Below, in pieces: positions 20,541-31,727 of a stretch of 64,000 bases of DNA. The notes under the pieces are model-generated. The model worked only from the letters and a program-made list of their open reading frames with translations. It was not told the origin of the DNA and ran no database searches. Each line of letters opens with the position of its first letter. Position 1 is the first letter of the stretch. The translations under genes were made by a program, and so were the position numbers. Location of the stretch: contig NC_051087.1 of the NCBI RefSeq assembly GCF_901709675.1, positions 13,701,384 to 13,765,383 on the forward strand, given 5' to 3'. This stretch comes from Syngnathus acus (Eukaryota > Chordata > Actinopteri > Syngnathiformes > Syngnathidae).

Positions 20541-21646
20541 CTGGAGGAGAAAAACCCAGATATTATTGTTTTTTTCACATTAGCAGTGTAATATCACCCT
20601 GTCTAAGAGAGACCCAAGATGAAGTCAGAGGTATCACACTAAATGAAGCTATGTATAATATTTAATAAACCTGAGACTGATGGCACAGCGTCTTTTTTTT
20701 TTCTCCTTCAAAATTCCCAATTTTTTGTGATCGTTAGGGGCTACTCGGGTGAAAGAATAATTCCCAGGGCTACATCATTAATCATTGAAAACAGGTTGAG
20801 AACCATTGTAACCGTTAAGAAAAAACCCTGGTTCTGATTGTTGGGGGCAAGGTCAGAAGAGTCGGGGCATTTAAGACCTTTGAGATTGGTATTCACCTGA
20901 TTGGTAGATTGGTAGATAACCTGGTATTTCCAGATGATGGATTATGAACAATCCATGACACTGTCAGGTCTAAATTATCGAAACGGGGTGGTGGATGCTA
21001 TAAACTGCAAGGTGCTTAAAACTGCAGACATTAATATTCTGCTTTCTGTTATTGTGAAAAGTGTAAATAATAGGAACACAATATAACTTTTTGACACACA
21101 AAAAAATTCTCATTCAGAATTTGATCCCTTTCTGAGATTTTTTCCATCTTTCCTTGGCTTCTTTATGCACGTTACAAGTCTTCGTGAGTACAAGGGTGCT
21201 GTGCAGAGCCGGGTCTCGGCAGGGGAAAGAGGGAGCCTGGCCCCCTCAAATAAATGTTGTGCTCCATGAATCCCCCAAAATATATTATATTTCATATATT
21301 TTTATTATCTCATGACTCTCCTGCGGGCCCTGAAATATAATAAATATTCCTGAATCATAATCCTTGACTTAGAATTTATAAAACTTGGAAAAACCAATAA
21401 CAACAATTCGATCCATCATTTGAATCTAAAGCGTAGCCGCCGATCGTGACCAATAAACGGTAAGCAGCTGAGAGCGTTACCTAGATTAGTTATTTAGCAC
21501 CACTTTACGGAACAAAGAGCATTTCTATATGGTCTATTTTATGAGGGTTATCAAAGTTGTTTTCACTAAAAGACATGTTGCGGCACCGAACGTGAAGGCC
21601 AGTACTTCTCATGCAATTGGAAGCGCCAAATGCACCAGCTCCCCTA
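20541..21646. other. Region upstream of the NLR NACHT exon
   Basis: Should contain the NLR upstream exon and promoter, or an intron leading to them, since the NACHT exon has a splice acceptor. I found no convincing short coding exon and no transposon ends here. Confidence 0.35.
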
Positions 21647-22455
21647 CAGGGGTGTCAAACTTATTTTTTTCGCGGGCCGCATTGTAGTCATAGTTTCTTT
21701 CGGAGGGCCATTATGACTGTCAACCCAAATAAAGGTATGAGCACCTCATATTATATACAGTATAAGCTACAAAACAGACTGACAAATACCGTAATTTTCG
21801 GACTATAAGTCGCTCCGGAGTATAAGTCGCATCAGCCATAAAATGCCCAAAAAAGTGAAAAAAAACATATATAAGTCGCGCCGGAGTATAAGTCGCATTT
21901 TGGAGGGCAATTTATTCGACAAAATCCAACACCAAGAACAGTCATGAACGAGCAACAACAGGCTAAACGATAGGTATGCTAACGTGACATAAACACAAAC
22001 TAAGAGCTGAGAACGGCCCTGACGTAAAATTCAGAGTTATTCAAAAAACTATTACATAAATAACACGTTAATAAAACCATCTGTGTCACTCCAATTCATT
22101 AAATCCATCAATCGTCCTTTGTCAACAATGCGTGCGCGCCGCTGACGGCTCTTGCACTTCAAAATATTCCACAGGCCCATATAACGATATATAAATTATA
22201 TATCAAATAACTATTATATAAGCAATAATGTTATCAAACCATCTGTGCACTCTAAATCATTAAATCCATCGATCAAATTCCTCGTCCTTTGTCAACAATG
22301 CCGCGCGTGCGCCCTGAAGTCAGCCTCGTCGTTATTCCACAGATCTACTATATAACTATATTGTAGCATTAACAAAGTTCAAGGAAAGACGTGGGTTTGG
22401 TAAACGGCTCTTTATTTAACAAAACAAACTTACAGGCGTGTGGCGGCGTGGACTT

Positions 22456-22724
22456 CCAGCCACGGAGGTGGAAGAAAGATCCATAGAATAAGACCGGGCG
22501 TGCGTAAAAGCCATGACCGAGCCCAATCCACCGTCCCCGGACAGCCACCCGGCCGAGCGCCGGCCCCCGACTTCTATCCATGGAGGTGAAAGAGACCTCG
22601 GTAGAGTAGGATCGGGCGTGCGTAAAAGCCATGTCCGAGCCCCATCCACCGTCCCTGGACAGCCACCCGGCCGAGCGCCGGCCCCCGACTTCAATCCACG
22701 GAAGTGAAAGAGAGCTCCGTCGAC
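22456..22724. repeat. GC-rich 119-120 bp tandem repeat
   Basis: Two full units and part of a third, beginning CCACGGAGGTG, CCATGGAGGTG and CCACGGAAGTG. The units are about 90% alike and unusually rich in C and G for this window. Open frames in several registers (for example 22369-22728 minus) only reflect the repeat. Confidence 0.85.
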
Positions 22725-22847
22725 TCAATCTTTGTCCTTTATGTAAACAACTGCCGCGCTGCTGACGCGACGTCGCGCTGCTGACGCGACGTCGCGCCAG
22801 CAGCGCGGCGGTTGTTTACATAAAGGACAAAGATTGACTCGACGGAG
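22717..22847. repeat. Long near-perfect inverted repeat with CG-rich loop
   Basis: Arms of about 49 bp (22717-22766 and 22799-22847), with TTTGTCCTTTATGTAAACAA on one side and TTGTTTACATAAAGGACAAA on the other, differ at about two positions. The loop is itself made of GCGACGTCGC palindromes, and more copies follow to 22880. Strong hairpin or cruciform potential. Confidence 0.85.
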
Positions 22848-23395
22848 CTGCTGCTGACGCGACGTCGCGCTGCTGACGTCACTTGAAATTCAAATTACAG
22901 TAATCCCTTGCTACATTGCGGTTCGTTTATCGCGGTTTCACTTTTTTTTTTTTTTTTTTGAAAATTCACATATAAGTCGCTCCTTATTATAAGTCGGCCC
23001 CCCACCCAAACTATGAAAATAAACGCGACTTATAGTCCGAAAATTACGGTAACTCATTTTCAAATCAGACGAGTACAAAACTAAGTAAAAACTGGCCAAA
23101 TATTTAAAAAGATGTTTTTAAAAGTGAAGACAATTTGCAATTTTAGTAATGACACACGGGTTTGATGCACAATTTGTCTTCGTGAGCCACATAGAATGAT
23201 GTGGCGGGCCGTATCTGGCCCCCGGGCCTTGAGTTTGACACCCGTGGAATAGAAGGTAATAGGAAAGTAGAAGTAGAAAATTTGAAGCTATCGTGAGCTA
23301 ATTAATGATTTTAAAAGTTTAGTGCAGTTAACCGCACTAAAATTTTAAAACGATCCGCTTCCCACCTTGCTCATCTTCTCAAAATACATTATCAC

Positions 23396-24158
23396 TAGGG
23401 GTGTAACGATTCATCGATACACATCGATTAATCGATATAATGCTCTACGATTTATTGGCATCGATGCTAAACGTAAACATCGATTTATATCGCCGTGTTT
23501 GACCTCGGACATTAGACGCGACTTTATTTTGAAATCCAGTTCATTGTTGCTTGCTTCCTCTTTCCGGGAGCAGTACACGGCGTGTTGTGTTGTGAGCAGA
23601 GCAGGCACGTGAAAGGGGAGCCGACAACTACGCGGCTCCTGGGCTGGTGCTATGGCTAGTGTCCAAGAAGACGAGGAAATTTGCTCCCCTTTGGGCTTCA
23701 AGTCATTCGTTTGGAAGCACTTTGGATTCCAAAGAAAAGATGGCTCAACGGACAATTAAAATGATTGTAAATAAATAGTTCAGTAATGCACTTTAAAGTT
23801 AATGGTATTACGAAAAAAGAAAGAATATTCATTTTCTTTACTTATATGAGAAAAAATATAGGAATTTGATAAAGTTCAGTGTTAAAATAAGCACTTTGTA
23901 TACTACAATACTCTTGTAATTTCCTAAATAAAGAGTTTGCAGTACCTTGTTGATTTTGCGTATGAATTGTTATAAATCAGGATATTGTTCTATATTTTTT
24001 ATTTAAAAAAAAATAAAAAATATCGATCGTGGAGCACTATATCGTGATGTATCGTGAATGAATCACAGCAGGCTTTAAGATATCGGCATATATCGTATCG
24101 CTGTACTTTGTATCGATATGATATCGTATCGTGACAAAACCCGCGATTTACACCCCTA
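23396..24158 (+). mobile_element. hAT-derived element with BED-finger transposase remnant
   Basis: 763 bp with ends TAGGGGTGTAACGAT and its approximate complement ending CACCCCTA, flanked by a perfect 8 bp duplication attatcac (23388-23395 and 24159-24166). The terminal thirds are rich in ATCGAT motifs. The middle keeps the start of a transposase at 23652-23759. Confidence 0.88.
23652..23759 (+). pseudogene. N-terminal stub of a hAT (ZBED-type) transposase
   Basis: ATG followed by 35 codons and TAA. It includes S-F-V-W-K-H-F-G-F, the opening of a BED zinc finger as in hAT transposases, and then stops before any zinc ligands. The rest of the gene is deleted, so it is not functional. Confidence 0.6.
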
Positions 24159-24166
24159 ATTATCAC

Positions 24167-25568
24167 TGTATTATTTTCATGTCAATAATGTTCAAAAATC
24201 GATATACAGTTGATAATTGGCGTAATTTCTCTTTTCAGAAATTTAGGGCATTTCACGAGGATAAAATATCAGCACGTAAATATTAATTTTGAAATTATTA
24301 CGAGCAGCACGTCACTGCGTTTGGCAGCAAGTAACGCAGCGTATTAGTTGGGGCTGGCTTGGCGTCGTATTTTTGAGTGCGGTATCGGATTGGAATTTTG
24401 AGAATGACATTCACACAGACCGTTAAAATGGACATTATATTGTCTTAACTAATTCCAACTGATTCATGTTATACTAAAAAATTAATTTGTTTGTTCATCA
24501 GCCGGATAAATGAAAGTCCAAAACAGACTACTTAAACAACTGCACACGCCTTCCACAGATTGTCACACAAACAGCTGCGTTACGTTTACCTCAAAGTTTG
24601 TAGGATGAAGCAGAAAATAACGCAGTTCATTCGAAAGCTTTGCCGTCTCTGTCCTGAAGTCCAGAAACGAAACCAAGAAACGTGCACCGCCTCGTCTTGT
24701 TTCTGCCAGACACAGACTTTTTTTTATGAAATAGTATCCGCATTTGGCAGTTGGACTGGTTCAGCGCGGCTGCCATATTGGATGTGTCAGAGATGCCCGT
24801 AAGCGCGCGCGCGCTCGCACGCACACACACACATACAATTATCGTACTATATTTGGGGGATAAGGAAGGTATTAAAATTTATTCATGTGCCATTTTCAAT
24901 TTGACATCTTTTACAAACCAACCCAATGTTGACCCAACTTCCTGGGTTGCTCCAATTTTCAACACAGCAGTTTTAAGGGCGAATATGCAATATAAACTTG
25001 TAGGGTAGTGTACATCATGTGGTCTGAAAATGTGTTTTAATTTATGTTCATCACAAAAAATGAGCCCAAACCACTGAATTTCAGGTTGAAAACAAATATA
25101 AGGTTTTATTTTTTGATAAAAACTGAAGATGTGTACCACAGACCCAAACACCATACAAGGCAAACATGTCTATTCAGAAACATTATATTGTTAAGACTGT
25201 TTTCCTTGATTTCATAGTCCAACTTAGTAAAATGAAATTATTCCCCTCCTCAGAGAAACGAAAAAAAAAAACGAGGGAAAATGGGAGTGGGCTCATGTTG
25301 TTGACACCTCCCTCGTCTATTGAGGTGCTACAGTGGAATTGTGGATGGTGTAGAAGCGGGAAGACAAATATGAAAGCAGGAAGGCACGGTAACTACATCA
25401 TCAAGAGATATATATAGTGACAGGATTTACACAAAATCTGACTGAGAAGGTCCAGCTAAAATGAAAGACAAGGATTGCAGGGTGGTAGGTGTATGATTTG
25501 TTGACTTTATGACTATGTAGAAGATAGCAGACTGAAGATTGAACAATTGTATTTTGTAAAACATATAC
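24167..25568. other. Intergenic, little recognised
   Basis: No transposon ends or convincing gene. A short alternating GC and CA purine-pyrimidine tract lies at about 24802-24832, next to GCGGCTGCCATATTGGATG, which resembles a YY1-type site near a promoter; I cannot tie it to a gene. Confidence 0.3.
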
Positions 25569-25884
25569 ATTCATTCATTCTTTCATTCATCTTCCGAACC
25601 GCTTATCCTCATGGGGGTCACGGGCGTGCTGAAGCCTATCCAAGCTGACTTCGAGCAGTAGGCGGGGTACACCCTGAATTTGTCACCAGCCAATCACAGG
25701 GCACACATAGACAAACAACCATTCAAAACAGAAAATTTGAAGTGGTCAATCGGCCTACAATGCATGTTTTTGGAATGCGGGAGGGAACTGGAGTCCCTAC
25801 ACAGGTATAGCTAGAACTGGAATCAAACCCTGCACGTCCCAACTGTGAGGCAGTTGTACTAACCAGTGCTCCACTGTTCCACCC
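25569..25884 (-). mobile_element. tRNA-like SINE (family B), old copy
   Basis: Minus-strand copy of the family at 44684: starts with the ATTC tail, then GAACCGCTTATCCTCA, and ends near the tRNA-like head GTGCTCCACTGTTCC. Diverged by many substitutions relative to the other two copies, hence older. Confidence 0.7.
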
Positions 25885-26364
25885 CATACAACAATCAACG
25901 GGCACCTTTAAAGTCTTATATTCAACCATGATTACTTGGAGCCTGTACATACCCAAATGGTGACAGAAACAGGTGGACCCATAAAAAAAAAAGACAAGGT
26001 TTATTTGAATGACATTCAATATACACTGACCAGCAGGCAACTCTCACTCAGCAAAGAAGGTAATAATTAATTAATTAAAATGCACAAAGAAAGTGGATGG
26101 TCAGCCACAAAGGTGCATAATCTTCTGTGTGCTTAAGCCAGAAAAAAGGTGCACAGCTGGATGCCAGCGCAATATGCATTCTCATCAAATGTACACACTC
26201 TGGGCGGCAACACTGAAAGTCCAGCGCCGTATGGGTAAAACATATTGCAAGCTACGGCAGGCAGGCAAACCTGTATCAAATATGCTGCCCAATGGTGTAT
26301 TGTTTGCCTACTTGCGTTTATCCTGATGTGCGGAAGCATGGTAGCTTGCACTCATTTTGCATCG

Positions 26365-26815
26365 GCTCTTAAAAGGGAAGTCAAACCCAAAATGTTCTTT
26401 ATATGTTGTATGCACGCCACTACAGCAATCTGATTAATACTGCGTTTTTGGAATAGGAATTAAGCAGCAAAATTCACCTGTTTTCATCTATTTTAGGGAT
26501 GGATTCTTCCACTTGCTCTCAACTGAAAATGACATCACAGTTGCCAGGTCTCAGGTCACAACTGATCTCGTTCAGAAAACTGGTGAGCCGTGATTGGTTG
26601 TGACCAGAGACCTGGCAACCGTGATGTCATTTTCAATCGATAGACAGTGGTAAAAGGGCCAACCCCTGAGATGGATAAAAAGCATACAGATTTTGTCTGT
26701 TTAATTCATATAATTCATAAGAAATATTTATCGTATCAGCTGTGTTTCGACAAGTTGGGACACACGGAACATATTCCAAAAAAAATGTTGGTGTTGACCA
26801 ATTTAACAATTATTT
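26365..26815. mobile_element. Foldback-type repeat, copy b
   Basis: Carries inverted arms 26525-26562 and 26596-26634 (starting GAAAATGACATCAC and ending GTGATGTCATTTTC) with two mismatches and a 33 nt spacer, inside a wider imperfect inversion. Flanking ends read AGTCAAACCCAAAATG and the matching complement. Noncoding. Confidence 0.65.
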
Positions 26816-27636
26816 CCAATTAATCCCAATTTAACATGCATTCTGTCATGTGCACAAAGTTCAGAATAAATTACTTCATGTCAAAAGACATGCCGTTTCA
26901 AACGAGCATGTTAGATCAGCCGCACACACGTCACTGCACTGCATGGAGATGATGAGTAACTTCTAGAACCACCACACAAGTGAATTTCTCAATCAAAGCG
27001 TGACGTTTCCTCTTTTATATTTAGATCTCAATAAAATGCCCGTCTCATGAAAACCCCACGATCAAGTCAATGTGCCACGCCTCTTAGTGATTGAGCACAA
27101 ATGTCTCTGTTACACATGGTCGGTATGTCACAACTTCGGATGGGAGGGTCAGTGTACTTTGGAAGAGTTAAAGCCAAGCACTTAAAAAAAAATACCTTAA
27201 ACACTAACAGGAAATTATGACCTAAAATGAAGGGAGCACAACCAGTGAGAGGAACTATGTACGTGACTAACTGAATCATTGGTATTGACCTGTTTTGACA
27301 AGCTTTGTTTTCTAATGTTAAATCTTTCTCATGCCATGCTTTAGTTTTGAGCGTTATTATTTGATACTGTGATTCTGGCAGATGTCTGGTGGTTTAGAAT
27401 GTGCAGAGTGATTAGCGGTGGCACGACTACTCTTGAAAAGGGCAAGGGAGATCACGGTTGACGTGTGTCCATTCGGTACATACTTTTCTCCTTGTTGTGT
27501 AACAGGTGATCACTGTATGCATATGACAAACCAGCACATTAAGCTCTATTTGTGAATGAAAAGTATTTATTTTCTTTCCTTTGTCTTTCATATTTTCAAT
27601 TGAATCAAAACAAATAATTATTTCTGTGATATAAAG
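26816..27636. other. Intergenic, nothing recognised
   Basis: AT-rich sequence between a foldback repeat and a TIR element, without credible frames, RNA genes or transposon termini. Confidence 0.3.
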
Positions 27637-29233
27637 TACCGTATTTTCCGCCCTAAAAGGCGCACCTAAAAACCTAAAATTTTCTCAAAAGCCGACAGTG
27701 CGCCTTATAGGCCAGTGCGCCTTATATATGGATCAACTGATGAATTTGTTGATCCATACTGGTTGTACACAGTGCTCTGCCAAAATGTTTCAGTACGTTT
27801 TAGTACGACTAGTAAATTACAAGGTCGCATCGCTTCCCAGCATTACGGCAACTGTAGTCAGGGGGCGTCACCGAATAGCTGTTGTACCCGCGAGGCTATT
27901 TCATGTCAAAATAGGCTGCTCTGTTAATGTTTCGAGTAAATCTACGGATCGATATGGAAGGGAAACATAGGTAAGTAGTACCAATGCGTTAGATCGAACT
28001 TTAGTCAGTTCCGATCATTTTATAGGAGATCGTTTGAGAAACGCGATTGTTTACACTTTGCTGAGGCTCATGGGAGATTGCGAGCTGAGGCTCGTGAGAC
28101 TTTGCGGATGGCTAATGCTATTGCGATAGCTGCTATACGTACCAGGCTATTTCATGTCAAAATAGGCTGCTCTGTTAATGTTTCGAGTAAATCTACGGAT
28201 CGATATGGAAGGGAAACATAGGTAAGTAGTACCAATGCGTTAGATCGAACTTTAGTCAGTTCCGATCATTTTATAGGAGATCGTTTGAGAAACGCGATTG
28301 TTTACACTTCGCTGAGGCTCATGGGAGATTGCGAGCTGAGGCTCGTGAGACTTTGCGGATGGCTAGTGCTATTGCGATAGCTGCTATACGTACCAGGCTA
28401 TTTCATGTCAAAATAGGCTGCTCTGTTAATGTTTCGAGTAAATCTACGGATCGATATGGAAGGGAAACATAGGTAAGTAGTACCAATGCGTTAGATCGAA
28501 CTTTAGTCAGTTCCGATCATTTTATAGGAGATCGTTTGAGAAACGCGATTGTTTACACTTCGCTGAGGCTCATGGGAGATTGCGAGCTGAGGCTCGTGAG
28601 ACTTTGCGGATGGCTAATGCTATTGCGATAGCTGCTATACGTACCAGGCTATTTCATGTCAAAATAGGCTGCTCTGTTAATGTTTCGAGTAAATCTATGG
28701 ATCGATATGGAAGGGAAACATAGGTAAGTAGTACCAATGCGTTAGATCGAACTTTAGTCAGTTCCGATCATTTTATAGGAGATCGTTTGAGAAACGCGAT
28801 TGTTTACACTTTGCTGAGGCTCATGGGAGATTGCGAGCTGAGGCTCGTGAGACTTTGCGGATGGCTAATGCTATTGCGATAGCTGCTATACGTACCAGGC
28901 TATTTCATGTCAAAATAGGCTGCTCTGTTAATGTTTCGAGTAAATCTACGGATCGATATGGAAGGGAAACATAGGTAAGTAGTACCAATGCGTTAGATCG
29001 AACTTTAGTCAGTTCTGATCATTTTATAGGAGATCGTTTGAGAAACGCGATTGTTTACAGAGGGCTCGTTGGTTATTGGCTAGTGGATGCATACCGCAAC
29101 CCTAGTCAACCTCAGTTTGATGCAGTATAGCTTCTATTTTATGCGCCTTATAATCCGGTGCGCCTTATATATGGACAAAGTTTTAAAATAGGCCTTATAA
29201 CCCGGTGCGCCTTTTAGGGCGGAAAATACGGTA
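27637..29233. mobile_element. TIR element with about five tandem 251 bp units
   Basis: 1597 bp with ends TACCGTATTTTCCGCCC and its complement, followed inward by AAGGCGCAC motifs. The interior is a tandem array of period 251 bp, with unit landmarks TCATGTCAAAATAGG at 27901, 28152, 28403, 28654 and 28905; the last unit is cut short near 29060. Units differ from one another at only a few positions. The element at 55973 is a sister with two diverged units. Confidence 0.88.
27901..29060. repeat. 251 bp tandem array inside the TIR element
   Basis: Five copies, nearly identical, starting at 27901 with exact 251 bp spacing. Each unit holds CATAGGTAAGTAG, a perfect consensus 5' splice site, and GAGGCTC-rich sequence. 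Near identity among units implies recent amplification or ongoing homogenisation. Confidence 0.92.
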
Positions 29234-29394
29234 ACTGTTACACAATAGATTTGTGCTTGCGCCACATTTCCCTGCTCGGAATGCATTGTGGTCTATATTC
29301 AACTTTTGAGTTAACGTTGATGGTCACTACTTTTCCAAGTGCATCGTGGTAATTTTGAGTGGCTTACATTTATTTTCCAGAGACATTCAGACAT

Positions 29395-29455
29395 GGAAAC
29401 AGGCAGGACAGTGGTCCTCCAGGACCAAGGTTGGACATCCCTGAACAGATGGTAG
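29395..29455 (-). mobile_element. Fragment of a hAT-type repeat (GTGTCCAAACTCGGTCC family)
   Basis: Reads ACAGGCAGGACAGTGGTCCT then CCAGGACCAAGG and TGGACATCCCTG, the reverse of the fragment at 37388. Only one end is preserved. Confidence 0.5.
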
Positions 29456-29534
29456 ATTGCATACAGACATGACAAAGTTGCTTAATTGTAAAACTTGGAC
29501 CAAAACATACTCAGAAAGACAACATTTTATATAC

Positions 29535-29905
29535 ACAAAGACCCTTAAACAGTAAGTCAACCCCCAAATTTCTTTAGTAAATGTTCTGTGCAGCTCAACT
29601 GGTCGGAACAGTGTTTTGATTAATGTTTTTTCGAGGGATATGAATTAAACAGGCAAAATCTACCTGTTTATAATCCATCTCAGAGGGCGGCCATTTTGTC
29701 ACTTGCTGTTGACTGAAACAAATCACAGTTGCTAGGTCTCACGTAACAACCAATTACGGCTGACCAGTTTTCTGAAGCTGAGCCATGATCTGTTGTGAAC
29801 TGAGACCTGACAACTGTATATTCCACAAACATACTATTAATCAGAATGCCGTGTTACACTAGTGGGAGCACATACAACATAATTTAAAAAAAAATTGGGA
29901 GTGAC
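29535..29905. mobile_element. Foldback-type repeat, copy c
   Basis: Begins AGTCAACCCCCAAATTTC and contains GGCGGCCATTTTGTCACTTG, TCACAGTTGCTAGGTCTCA and the inverted partner GAGACCTGACAACTG. Limits approximate; noncoding. Confidence 0.55.
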
Positions 29906-31020
29906 TTCCTCAACCTACACATCCAATTTCTGCCACTATATTGTATCATGAGTGTGCTCAGTGGAATAAACCTCAAAATATCAGATTTAAAATATTTGTA
30001 GAATTTACATTTGCTCAATACTCAATTTTCATGCTTTTAGAATCCATTTTGAGAACAATCGGCGACTCATCATCACTCTGCATCATGTCCATTGCAGAAC
30101 TGATAACTGACAACACAAATCTTTGTCACCTTAAAGATAGTGAGATATAAAAGAATAATTTGAATACAAAACATGTGTTCATAACAATAATAATAGTAAT
30201 ACAAGTCGCAATTGACCAGCAATTGCTAAGTAACACAAGTGAAACCTTAGTAGTTACAATACTTTGTTCTATGTGATGTTGTTCATTTAAGACAGCTCAT
30301 CACTTGGTGATCTAAATGTTTGTAGTAGCATACACTAACTTAAATGTCCTTTTGAAGGCAGAATGGGTATACAGCAGTTAATGGAAACGTTTATTACAAA
30401 AAATGTTTAATAATATGCCATTGCTGCTTTTCAGGCAGTGTGCATGTCCACATATTTAAAAAATAGAACAAAAAACAACTTCCGTCCACATGCTAAAACC
30501 ACAGTGATACCGCTACTTGTGAACGCCTATACTTACGAACGTTTCGAGATACGTACCGGAGCTTTCAATTTTTTTTGCATCTACTTATGAGCCAATTTTT
30601 GACTTGTGAACCGACGCACCAAAAAGCAATGACGAGTACGTGAGCACATTGCAAGGAGTAAGTGGAAGCACACAATAATTTAGTAGCCTGACTTTTTCTG
30701 TGTCTTCTCGGGGGTATTTTTAGCAAGTGTAGAAAAGTAGAACCTCCCTAAGCAAAGCTTGGAGGTCAAAAAGTGACATTTATTTTTTGTTAGAAAAGTT
30801 TGAAAAAGCAAAAATAAAACTGTTGTTTTGGTTTTGTGTATGTTTTACATTGAAAAATAGGGCAAAAAAAGTTTCATTTTTGGTATAGTCTGGCACGCAT
30901 TATTAAAAAGGTTATGATGTCCTTACAATTAAAACAAGATATAAGAAAACATGAGCGTGTGTGATCTTTGCGAAACAATATGGCCATAAAAACGTGTCAA
31001 CAATTTCGACAATCATTAAG

Positions 31021-31336
31021 TTAAGTTAAGTTAAAGTTAAAGTCCCAATGATCGTCACACACACATCTGGGTGTGGTGAAATTTGTCCTCTGCATTTAAC
31101 CCATCCCCGTGTGACTTTAATCCATCCCCTGGGGGAGAGGGGAGCAGTGAGCAGCAGCGGTGCCGCGCTCGGGAATCATTTGGTGATCTAACCCCCCAAT
31201 TCCAACCCTTAATGCTGAGTGCCAAGCAGGGAGGCAATGGGTCCCATTTTTATAGTCTTTGGTATGACCCGGCCGGGGTTTGAACCCACAACCTTCCAGT
31301 CTCAGGGTGGACACTCTACCACTAGGCCACTGAGCT
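31021..31336 (-). mobile_element. tRNA-derived SINE (family A), inserted in the Tigger-like element
   Basis: Minus-strand full copy of the SINE at 11867, with TTAAG repeats at its tail end and the CAGCTC head at 31336. The sister sequence at 57744-57775 is uninterrupted at the same point, so it gives the empty site; ttaag is the likely duplication. Confidence 0.82.
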
Positions 31337-31585
31337 GGTTAAGCAGAAGGAAGCCCTCAAAGATATCATCTCGACCAGGGGTGCGCAATACGTCGATCGC
31401 GATCGACCGGTCGATCGCCAAGCCACTATTGGTCGATCGCGTGATATTAAATTATTTATTTTTTTCGCACTTGACGCGTGTACAAACAACGGCGCTAACA
31501 ACACAACACAAACACGCTAGCTCGCGAGTTCCCTCCAATTGTCAGAACCCTGTTTTTTCTCTTAAACTTAAGAAAGGGTATAAAA

Positions 31586-31642
31586 ATGAGTGGGGCAGCT
31601 GGCCATAGTAAGAAGTATCACTTTCATAGGGAATGGGAGTAG
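31586..31642 (+). pseudogene. Stub of a hAT transposase start
   Basis: ATG plus 18 codons then TAG. The residues K-K-Y-H-F-H-R-E-W-E resemble the N-terminus of ZBED5-like hAT transposases, which continue past the position where this stop lies. The rest is absent. Confidence 0.55.
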
Positions 31643-31659
31643 GACTTTTTTTTCACGAT

Positions 31660-31662
<3 letters not shown>

Positions 31663-31724
<62 letters not shown>
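31663..31724. repeat. (AT)n microsatellite
   Basis: About 31 AT units in a row inside the hAT element. Confidence 0.95.

Positions 31725-31727
<3 letters not shown>

Larger units (their letters stand above)
21787..23051. mobile_element. TIR element (TACCGTAATTTTCGG ends) nested in a hAT MITE
   Basis: 1265 bp with ends TACCGTAATTTTCGGACTAT and the exact complement, then AAGTCGC motifs. Comparison with the empty site at 61658 shows that only the dinucleotide TA was duplicated. Inside are a 162 bp unit repeated twice (22078, 22240), a 119-120 bp GC-rich unit repeated twice plus a start (22456, 22576, 22695), a long hairpin (22717-22847) and an oligo-T tract. Related to the element at 59983. Confidence 0.8.
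21647..23246 (+). mobile_element. hAT-type MITE, copy 2, split by a later TIR insertion
   Basis: Left part 21647-21786 begins CAGGGGTGTCAAACTTATTT; right part 23052-23246 ends GAGTTTGACACCCGTG. The two halves join seamlessly against the unbroken copy at 61658-61985, proving that the 21787-23051 element jumped into this one. No matching 8 bp flanks were found for this copy. Confidence 0.8.

Noticed and set aside
22369-22728. A 119-codon minus-strand frame with repeated peptide units
   Set aside because: The repetition comes from the 119-120 bp GC-rich DNA tandem inside a transposon; the frame has no start context or homology.
27901-29060. Regular spaced repeats resembling a CRISPR array
   Set aside because: The period is 251 bp with no unique spacers, in a vertebrate genome, inside TIR ends; it is a tandem array in a transposon.
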